Shown here piece after piece: positions 1 through 5,527 of a stretch of 12,501 nucleotides of DNA. The notes below the pieces were generated by a model that was not told the DNA's origin, did not search any database, and was given only the letters and a program-made list of their open reading frames with translations. Each line of letters begins with the position of its first letter. The stretch's first letter is position 1. The translations under genes were made by a program, and so were the position numbers. The DNA is from Erysipelotrichaceae bacterium (lineage in GTDB: Bacteria; Bacillota_I; Bacilli_A; Erysipelotrichales; Erysipelotrichaceae), in assembly GCA_017419065.1 (NCBI GenBank), contig JAFOMB010000019.1:1-12501 (forward strand), written 5' to 3'.

Positions 1-132
1 ATAATCAATACGTATAAATCCTATAAAAATCGATATAACATGTCCGAAAGAAAACAGAACAGAGTATATCAAAGATCTCATCCGGAAAGACATGAGAAGC
101 TCTTCAGAATAAACGCTGTACAGAACATAAGA

Positions 133-156
133 AAAACACCTGTTATCAGGTGTTTT
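133..156 (-). terminator. Intrinsic terminator of the tRNA-Ala gene
   Basis: A perfect 10-bp inverted repeat (AAAACACCTG at 133-142, CAGGTGTTTT at 147-156) encloses a 4-base loop. It starts 8 bp beyond the 3' end of the tRNA. Read on the minus strand, the stem is followed at once by a T-rich stretch, as expected of a rho-independent terminator. It could work in either direction, but nothing recognisable on the plus strand ends here. The remaining bases 1-131 hold no gene or motif I can support. Confidence 0.75.
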
Positions 157-164
157 ATGTACTC

Positions 165-240
165 TGGTGGAGCTTACCGGGATCGAACCGGCGACCTATT
201 GATTGCGAACCAATCGCTCTCCCAGCTGAGCTAAAGCCCC
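165..240 (-). tRNA. tRNA-Ala (anticodon CGC)
   Basis: The reverse complement folds as a complete 76-nt cloverleaf with an encoded 3' CCA. The 7-bp acceptor stem is GGGGCTT/AAGCTCC and contains the G3:U70 wobble pair, the main alanine identity element. The D stem is GCTC/GAGC, the T stem is GCCGG/CCGGT, and the T loop is TTCGATC. The anticodon loop TTCGCAA gives anticodon CGC, which reads GCG codons. The anticodon stem (ATTGG/TCAAT) is unusually A-T rich and closes on a G31:U39 wobble. A terminator follows just downstream. Confidence 0.93.
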
Positions 241-245
241 ATGTG

Positions 246-256
246 AATATATAATA
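246..256 (-). promoter_or_regulatory. Possible -10 region for the tRNA-Ala gene
   Basis: On the minus strand, overlapping TATTAT (256-251) and TATATT (251-246) hexamers lie 5 to 10 bases before the first tRNA nucleotide, the right distance for a -10 element. No convincing -35 box is seen; the best candidate is TTACCC near 275-280. Tentative. Confidence 0.35.
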
Positions 257-287
257 CCACAAAGTCTTAGGAAGGGGTAAATCGGTA

Positions 288-315
288 TTCACTTTGAGAG
301 AAAAAATAATATAAT
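288..315 (+). promoter_or_regulatory. Sigma-A-type promoter of gap
   Basis: A perfect TATAAT (-10) lies at 310-315, with TTCACT (4 of 6 matches to TTGACA) at 288-293 and a 16-bp spacer. Transcription would start near 322, giving a leader of about 25 nt that contains the AAGGAGG ribosome binding site (331-337). This fits a constitutive, highly expressed glycolytic gene. The surrounding A/T-rich run (301-318) may aid melting. Confidence 0.65.
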
Positions 316-346
316 AATAGTGGTCATAATAAGGAGGAAAACAAAT

Positions 347-1354
347 ATGGCAGTAAAAGTAGCAATCAACGGCTTCGGACGTATCGGAAGACTTGCTTTC
401 CGTCAGATGTTCGCTGCTGAAGGTTACGAAGTTGTCGCTATCAACGATTTAACAGATCCGAAGATGCTGGCACACTTATTAAAGTATGACAGTGCACAGG
501 GCAGATACGGACATGATGTCGTCGCAGGCGAACATTCCATCACAGTTGATGGCAAGGAAATCACTATCTATAAGGAAGCTGATGCAAACAACTTACCTTG
601 GGGCGAACTCGGTGTCGATGTCGTCTTAGAATGCACAGGTTTCTATACAAGCAAGGCAAAAGCTTCTGCTCACATCAACGCAGGTGCTAAGAAGGTCGTC
701 ATCTCTGCTCCGGCAGGAAACGATCTCCCGACTATCGTTTACAACGTCAACCACAAAACATTAAAGCCGGAAGACACAGTTATCTCTGCTGCTTCCTGCA
801 CAACGAACTGCTTAGCTCCGATGGCTAAGGCATTAAACGACTATGCTCCGATCCAGTCCGGTATCATGACAACTGTTCATGCTTACACAGGTGACCAGAT
901 GTTACTTGATGGACCGCACAGAAAAGGCGATCTGAGAAGAGCTCGTGCTGCTGCCTGCTCCATCGTTCCGAACTCCACAGGTGCTGCTAAGGCTATCGGC
1001 TTAGTCATCCCTGAACTCAACGGCAAGCTCATCGGTTCCGCACAGAGAGTTCCGACTCCTACAGGATCCACGACGATCTTAGTCGCCGTTGTCAAGGGTC
1101 ACGATGTTACCAAGGAAGGCATCAACGCTGCTATGAAGGCTGCTGAAAACGAATCCTTCGGTTACACCGAAGAACAGCTGGTTTCCAGCGATATCATCGG
1201 CGAAACTCATGGTTCCCTGTTCGATGCAACTCAGACCATGGTCTCCAAGATCGATGATGAAACTTACCAGGTCCAGGTCGTTTCCTGGTACGACAACGAG
1301 AACTCTTACACATCTCAGATGGTAAGAACGATCAAGTACTTAGCTACTCTCTAA
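347..1354 (+). CDS. gap: Glyceraldehyde-3-phosphate dehydrogenase, type I (NAD-dependent)
   Basis: This is the glycolytic enzyme that converts glyceraldehyde-3-phosphate, NAD+ and phosphate into 1,3-bisphosphoglycerate in the cytoplasm. The 335-residue length is typical. The N-terminus carries the Rossmann motif NGFGRIGR (residues 8-15) and an Asp at 34 after the second strand, which favours NAD over NADP. The catalytic motif SCTTNC places the nucleophilic Cys at 151, and His178 in TTVHAYTGDQ is the activating histidine. The C-terminal signature WYDNENSY is present. The ATG at 347 is chosen over an in-frame GTG at 320, because AAGGAGG sits at 331-337 with proper spacing and the family begins with MAVKVAINGFG. 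The gene is monocistronic, with its own promoter and a strong terminator. Leu is often written TTA here, in contrast to the CTG/CTC-rich neighbours. Confidence 0.98.
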   Translation: MAVKVAINGFGRIGRLAFRQMFAAEGYEVVAINDLTDPKMLAHLLKYDSAQGRYGHDVVAGEHSITVDGKEITIYKEADANNLPWGELGVDVVLECTGFYTSKAKASAHINAGAKKVVISAPAGNDLPTIVYNVNHKTLKPEDTVISAASCTTNCLAPMAKALNDYAPIQSGIMTTVHAYTGDQMLLDGPHRKGDLRRARAAACSIVPNSTGAAKAIGLVIPELNGKLIGSAQRVPTPTGSTTILVAVVKGHDVTKEGINAAMKAAENESFGYTEEQLVSSDIIGETHGSLFDATQTMVSKIDDETYQVQVVSWYDNENSYTSQMVRTIKYLATL

Positions 1355-1377
1355 TCAGAATAACGAAGTATTATTAT

Positions 1378-1407
1378 GACCACCGGGCAACCGGTGGTCT
1401 TTTTTTT
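1378..1407 (+). terminator. Intrinsic terminator of gap
   Basis: A perfect 9-bp stem (GACCACCGG at 1378-1386 with CCGGTGGTC at 1391-1399), capped by the GNRA tetraloop GCAA, is followed by eight T residues. It lies 23 bp after the gap stop codon. This is a strong rho-independent terminator and separates gap from the HAD phosphatase gene. Confidence 0.95.
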
Positions 1408-1424
1408 GTGTTAGGATAAGAAAG

Positions 1425-2042
1425 ATGAAAACACAGATACGGAATATCGTCTTCGATATGGGAAGAGTCATCATACAGTTTGACCCTGATCACTTCCTCG
1501 ATAGAGCAGGCATCACTGATCTAAAGGACAGAAAGATCCTGAAGAAAGAGATCTATGAGTCACCGCTCTGGCCGATGATGGATGAGGGAAGACTGACAGA
1601 AGAGGAGATGATCGAAAAGGTGAGACCGGTATTGCCTGATCATCTGAAGAAGTATACAGAGGAACTCATCAAGGGATGGCCGTATCCCATTGAAATGATC
1701 GAGGGAATGGAAGACCTGGTGAAAGATCTCAAGGAAAAGAAATACGGTATTTACCTTCTCTCCAATGCGAGCTTCATGCAGAAGGAATACTGGAAAACAG
1801 TGCCGTGTTCTTCTCTGTTTGACGGGACGGTGGTCTCCGCCTATGAAGGGACGGTAAAACCGGACAGGAAGATCTATGAGATCCTCCTGTCCCGTTATGA
1901 TCTGAAAGCGGAAGAGTGTCTCTTCATTGATGACAGAAAAGTCAATCTGGAAGGGGCAGAGGCACTCGGTTTCTCGGTATATCCGTTCGACGGCGATGCG
2001 GAGAAACTCCGGTCTTATCTGCAGACCGGCGGGATACTGTAA
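1425..2042 (+). CDS. HAD-superfamily hydrolase, YihX-like sugar-phosphate phosphatase
   Basis: This is a 205-residue soluble HAD-IA phosphatase. Motif I is FDMGRV with nucleophile Asp11; the usual second Asp is Gly13. YihX-type enzymes share this DxG form, so it is a family trait and not damage. Motif II is LLSNAS (Ser113), motif III is Lys145 in GTVKPD, and motif IV is FIDDRKVNLEGA with Asp169 and Asp170. Residues about 20-90 form the helical cap. E. coli YihX acts on alpha-D-glucose 1-phosphate; a sugar-phosphate substrate is therefore likely here but not shown. The ribosome binding site is modest (AGGA, 1413-1416). No clear promoter lies in the 17 bp after the gap terminator, so some read-through or a promoter inside that terminator region is possible. 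Confidence 0.85.
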   Translation: MKTQIRNIVFDMGRVIIQFDPDHFLDRAGITDLKDRKILKKEIYESPLWPMMDEGRLTEEEMIEKVRPVLPDHLKKYTEELIKGWPYPIEMIEGMEDLVKDLKEKKYGIYLLSNASFMQKEYWKTVPCSSLFDGTVVSAYEGTVKPDRKIYEILLSRYDLKAEECLFIDDRKVNLEGAEALGFSVYPFDGDAEKLRSYLQTGGIL

Positions 2043-2066
2043 AAAACAGGCAGAGACCTGCTTTTG
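2043..2066 (+). terminator. Weak hairpin with T-run after the HAD gene
   Basis: CAGG (2047-2050) and CCTG (2057-2060) pair, flanked by AAAA and TTTT, around a six-base loop directly after the HAD stop codon. The stem is short and has a mismatch, so termination would be partial at best. The lipoprotein gene begins 25 bp further on with no clear promoter, so co-transcription is likely. Confidence 0.3.
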
Positions 2067-2090
2067 ATAGAACGAAATAAGAGGTGCATT

Positions 2091-3221
2091 ATGAAAAGAA
2101 TCATGCTGAGCCTGCTTGCGCTGTTCCTGCTTCTTTGCACAGGCTGTTCCTCCTCCAAACCGGAAGAAGGGGAAAAGACACCGGAAGAAACGCCGGAAGA
2201 AGTGAAGCCGGAACAGGAGACAAAGGTAGAAACGGAAGAAGTCGTCTATGACGATAACGGCGTCAGGATCACGTACCTGGGATATGAAATACCGGGAGAA
2301 GACGTGGAATACGACAGTATGCTGGATATCCATCTTCGCATCGAAAAGACGGCAGATTCTGTCTCTTTCGGGATCGTGAGAATGGCTGCGGACGGCTGGC
2401 TTACCGGAAGTGATGATCTGATCACGATACGCACCGGCGAACTCACATCTGAGCCGTTAGACAGGACCTTGAAGATCCCGTCTTTGATCAGAGACTTCTA
2501 TGGCACAGAGACAGTCAGTTCGGCAGACCTCCTGATCGCTGTAAAGCAGGGAGAGGTCAATGTTCTGGACAAAGTCCACATCCCGCTTTCTTCTGATCAG
2601 AATAAGAGCGCTGTCAGTTCTGTTACGAAGGGATACTATGATCCGAATATGCTGGTAGAACTGAACAATCCTTCCGATAAACTCGTCCGGGCTTTCTATC
2701 TCGTAAAGGCAAAGGATGACACCGGAAGAAAACTCTGCGACTTCAATCTGATGAGCGGAGAATACGCAGATGCCAGGATCGCATATACCTATGTCAGACC
2801 GGGTGCTTCTTCCATGCCGGCTGCCCTCCTGGAATTCAAATATAATTTCTGGGCTCCGGAAGACGATCTGAACAACTACGCCGATCCTTCCGAATACACC
2901 GTAGAATTCCTCTATGCTTCCGGCTATCAGAACAATGATATCAGCGAACAGGTCACTGTCACGGATATCGCCCGTGAGGGAGGTAATGACTCCAAGGTCA
3001 GCGCTTCTGTGGAATGGCCGGACAGCTATGCGAAGATTGCCGCATTGGGAACGCTCCTGCGCTATCAGAACGGCGAACTGAAGAGTGTCGATGCCGATTT
3101 CCCGAACAATCTCGACAAGTCTGATGAATACAATGACATCTTCTATTTTGATGCCTATGACAGCGACTACTCTAATGAGACTTACGAGGTCATCGTCAAT
3201 TACGCATACGAAGTAAAATAA
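2091..3221 (+). CDS. Putative lipoprotein of unknown function
   Basis: I do not recognise a specific family. The protein has 376 residues. Positions 1-18 form a type II signal peptide: MKR, then a Leu-rich core, then CTGC with the likely lipidated Cys at 19. Cys16 sits at the -3 position, where Leu or another small hydrophobic residue is usual. After the anchor come a flexible Ser/Lys/Pro/Glu-rich linker (about 20-50) and a domain starting near VVYDDNGVRITYLGYE (51-66). That opening is seen in many Bacillota lipoproteins of unknown role with beta-rich extracellular domains. Further on, a polar, acidic, Tyr-rich region fits an extracytoplasmic location. The ATG at 2091 is chosen because AAGAGGTG (2079-2086) is properly spaced and the signal peptide starts there; an upstream in-frame TTG at 2064 lacks support. 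It lies 48 bp after the HAD gene. Confidence 0.8.
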   Translation: MKRIMLSLLALFLLLCTGCSSSKPEEGEKTPEETPEEVKPEQETKVETEEVVYDDNGVRITYLGYEIPGEDVEYDSMLDIHLRIEKTADSVSFGIVRMAADGWLTGSDDLITIRTGELTSEPLDRTLKIPSLIRDFYGTETVSSADLLIAVKQGEVNVLDKVHIPLSSDQNKSAVSSVTKGYYDPNMLVELNNPSDKLVRAFYLVKAKDDTGRKLCDFNLMSGEYADARIAYTYVRPGASSMPAALLEFKYNFWAPEDDLNNYADPSEYTVEFLYASGYQNNDISEQVTVTDIAREGGNDSKVSASVEWPDSYAKIAALGTLLRYQNGELKSVDADFPNNLDKSDEYNDIFYFDAYDSDYSNETYEVIVNYAYEVK

Positions 3222-3250
3222 AATAAGACCATCGGAAGATGGTCTTATTT
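3221..3250. terminator. Shared bidirectional terminator between convergent genes
   Basis: A perfect 13-bp stem (3221-3233 with 3238-3250) carries a GGAA tetraloop. On the plus strand it follows the lipoprotein stop codon directly, with a T-rich tail TTATTTATCATT. On the minus strand it is followed by TTATTTTATTTT, the better U-tract. The stop codon of the isomerase gene (3245-3247) lies inside the stem, so one hairpin ends both transcription units. Confidence 0.85.
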
Positions 3251-4321
3251 ATCATTATTGTCTCCGAACATCTTCTTCAGATTGACATCGAACGGCGGTC
3301 TCACGATGCCTTTCTCGGTGATGATGCCGGAAAGAAGGGTATGGTCGGTCACGTCGAAGGAAGGATTGTAGCACTTGGTCTCCGGTAAGGCCATCGGCTT
3401 TTCATACCACATGGTCTTGATCTCATCCGGATCACGGAGTTCGATTTTGATGTCATCACCGGTCGGTGTATTCAGATCGATCGTAGAACTCGGGCCTAAG
3501 GAATAGACTGGGATCCCGTAGTGTTTCGCGATGATGGCGAGTCCCGATGAACCGATCTTATTGGCGACATCCCCATTGGCCGCAATACGGTCGCAGCCGA
3601 AGAAGACATAGTCCACCCAGCCGTTTTTCATGACGATGGAGGCCATATTGTCGCAGATAAGGGTGACATCCACCCCGGCTCTTTGAAGCTCATAGGAGGT
3701 CAGTCTCGCTCCCTGAAGCAATGGTCTTGTCTCATCCGCATAGACCCGGAAATCCAGTCCTCTCTCATTTCCCAGCAGCATAGGTCCGATAGCGGTACCG
3801 TAGCGGGACGTAGCCAGAGGCCCGGTATTGCAGTGGGTGATGATGCCGTCTCCCGGTTTTAGTAAGGATAATCCGTACTCGGAGATGGCCTTGCACATGG
3901 CGATGTCCTCTTCGTGGATGGCTACTGCTTCCTTTTTCAGTAAGGTCAGGATCGTCGGAATATCGGCATTCTCTTCGACGATCTTCTTCATCCTTCTTAA
4001 AGCCCAGGAGAGATTGACGGCTGTCGGTCTGGAAGAATTAAGATAGGCACCGACTTCCTCGTACTTCTTTTTGAATTCTTCATAGGAGAGATCTTTCCAC
4101 TTCTTGGAGAAGATATACATACAGTAGCCCGCAAAGATCCCGATGGCTGGAGCTCCTCTGACCTGCAGGGTCTTGATGGCCTGATAGGCATCTTCTACCT
4201 TATCGATCGGCAGATAGACCAGTTCATTAGGGAGTTTTGTCTGATCGATGATGACGACAGTGCTGTCTTCATCGTTCAGTCTCACGTTGGCAGAATGGGT
4301 CACTTCATGTAATGCGTCCAT
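3245..4321 (-). CDS. mtnA: S-methyl-5-thioribose-1-phosphate isomerase family protein
   Basis: MtnA converts methylthioribose-1-phosphate into methylthioribulose-1-phosphate in methionine salvage. The 358-residue protein carries the family motifs in order: VRGAPAIG (54-61), SRPTAVNL (97-104), THCNTG with catalytic Cys164, DETRPLLQGARLT (196-208), CDN, and GCDRIAANGDVANKIG (242-257) with catalytic Asp244. FDVTD (322-326) is near the C-terminus. AAAGGA (4332-4337, complement) is the ribosome binding site, 10 bases before ATG. The gene follows the DUF3810 gene by 23 bp on the same strand and is probably co-transcribed with it. No mtnK, mtnB/C/D/W or MTA nucleosidase gene lies in the window. Some family members instead isomerise 5-deoxyribose-1-phosphate in the DHAP shunt, and sequence reading alone cannot separate the two. 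Confidence 0.9.
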   Translation of the reverse strand: MDALHEVTHSANVRLNDEDSTVVIIDQTKLPNELVYLPIDKVEDAYQAIKTLQVRGAPAIGIFAGYCMYIFSKKWKDLSYEEFKKKYEEVGAYLNSSRPTAVNLSWALRRMKKIVEENADIPTILTLLKKEAVAIHEEDIAMCKAISEYGLSLLKPGDGIITHCNTGPLATSRYGTAIGPMLLGNERGLDFRVYADETRPLLQGARLTSYELQRAGVDVTLICDNMASIVMKNGWVDYVFFGCDRIAANGDVANKIGSSGLAIIAKHYGIPVYSLGPSSTIDLNTPTGDDIKIELRDPDEIKTMWYEKPMALPETKCYNPSFDVTDHTLLSGIITEKGIVRPPFDVNLKKMFGDNNDK

Positions 4322-4344
4322 AGTCTTCCCGTCCTTTTCTATAT

Positions 4345-5421
4345 CTATTGTATCTCCTGCAGATACCAGGCGATGAGGTAATCTGTGACTTCACCATATG
4401 AGCGGATGCCGCTCTCCTGCGAGAAGGTCTTTAAATAGGTATCGTTGATATCATCACTGATCTCCTGCAGAGGAGAATCGTATCTCGAATAGGCATCTCT
4501 TGTATCTTTCCGGTCCAGGAAGATGAGCTGTACAGAAGGATCTTCTTTATGGGTCTCATAGAGTTCCAGGGCTTTCTCCTGGTCAGCCGCATAGAGAGAA
4601 GAGAAACAGTAACTGAAGGCGGAATAATAGCCACTGTATAAGAATCTTTCATCATTACTGCTGATGCAGGCGAGAAAGGCACAGAAGTTGGCTTCCTGTT
4701 CTGAGGCGATACCTAAACGGTGAGCGGCTTCGTGACACATCGTAAAAGGAAGAGGGAGAATGGGGACGTTGTATGGGACACCGGCTTCTCCGGTCACCGG
4801 CATGAACATCCCGATGATCCCGTTGTATAAGAGATACTCTCCGATCAGGGAGAACTTTTTAACAGGCCTGGAGGAGCCTTTGAATACCGGATATTTCTCA
4901 GAAAGATCCAGATAGGAGGAACCGGCAATGACGGAGAGTTCTTCAAAGTCCTGCCGCCGCGCATGATAGTCTTCATCTCTTTCGATGAGCGTCGAATATT
5001 CCGAAGCCTTCAGCAGGTAATACTCTGTGCTCTCATAGAGTTCTTCAACGGAATACTCCTTTACCTCCAGTCCGATCTCTTCCGAAAGAGGAGCGGCATA
5101 GTGGTTCAGCATCCATCCGCCGATGGCGATGAAAACACCCACAGAGACGACGAGAAGGGCATAGGAGAACCACTGAAAGAAGGACTTCTTCTTTATGATC
5201 ATATAGATGATGGAGAAGAGAAGGATCAGTATCAAAAGAAGGGCACCGATATCCCATACTGCTGCCGGAACAAAGGAGTAAAGACCCGAGAGAAAAGAGA
5301 TCCAGGCTTTTGAGAAAGACCGGTACCACGGGAAGAAGACAGATGGGAAGCGGCGAAAGAAAAACATCGCCAGGACGTCTAAGAGAAATAACAGGACTGC
5401 GATGACAAACCGCTTCTTCAT
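4345..5421 (-). CDS. DUF3810-type membrane protein with HExxH metallopeptidase motif
   Basis: This is a 358-residue integral membrane protein. Hydrophobic segments at about 5-22, 57-77 and 84-105 put the N-terminal third in the membrane, and a large soluble domain follows. That domain contains CHEAAHRLGIASEQEANF (229-246), a zinc-metallopeptidase-like motif with His230, Glu231 and His234 and a further Glu at 241 or 243. The arrangement matches the DUF3810 family, whose substrate is unknown to me. The ATG at 5421 (MKKRF) is preferred because it gives a normal positively charged start before the first membrane helix, although its ribosome binding site is weak. An in-frame TTG at 5439 has an AAAGGGA abutting it, which is too close. 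The stop is TAG. It is divergent from the PRD regulator gene and sits upstream of mtnA. Confidence 0.8.
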   Translation of the reverse strand: MKKRFVIAVLLFLLDVLAMFFFRRFPSVFFPWYRSFSKAWISFLSGLYSFVPAAVWDIGALLLILILLFSIIYMIIKKKSFFQWFSYALLVVSVGVFIAIGGWMLNHYAAPLSEEIGLEVKEYSVEELYESTEYYLLKASEYSTLIERDEDYHARRQDFEELSVIAGSSYLDLSEKYPVFKGSSRPVKKFSLIGEYLLYNGIIGMFMPVTGEAGVPYNVPILPLPFTMCHEAAHRLGIASEQEANFCAFLACISSNDERFLYSGYYSAFSYCFSSLYAADQEKALELYETHKEDPSVQLIFLDRKDTRDAYSRYDSPLQEISDDINDTYLKTFSQESGIRSYGEVTDYLIAWYLQEIQ

Positions 5422-5476
5422 ACCTGTATTATATGTCAATCCCTTTCCGGATTATGAGGAAAGAAAATGGTTGGAG

Positions 5477-5505
5477 TTGACTGTCAAAACATGAAACAAT
5501 AGAAT
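5477..5505 (+). promoter_or_regulatory. Promoter of the PRD regulator gene, with a palindrome on the -35 box
   Basis: TTGACT (-35) lies at 5477-5482 and TAGAAT (-10) at 5500-5505, with an ideal 17-bp spacer. Transcription would start near 5512, just before the GGAGG ribosome binding site (5517-5521). The -35 box is the left arm of an 11-bp perfect palindrome, TTGACTGTCAA (5477-5487). The right arm reads TTGACA on the minus strand, toward the DUF3810 gene, but I find no good -10 at the right distance on that side. Confidence 0.7.
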
Positions 5506-5527
5506 CAGTTTAATCTGGAGGTCATCT

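Noticed and set aside
40..234. 64-codon plus-strand open frame starting at 40
   Set aside because: It runs across the tRNA terminator and through the tRNA gene on the other strand, has no ribosome binding site, and resembles no protein.
1425..1463. Loss of the second Asp in HAD motif I (DMG) as a sign of an inactive enzyme
   Set aside because: The DxG form is found in YihX-type phosphatases, and motifs II to IV are intact.
1560..2333. 257-codon minus-strand open frame across the HAD and lipoprotein genes
   Set aside because: It is antisense to two real genes, rich in Phe, Arg and His as typical of shadow frames, and crosses their intergenic region without any signal.
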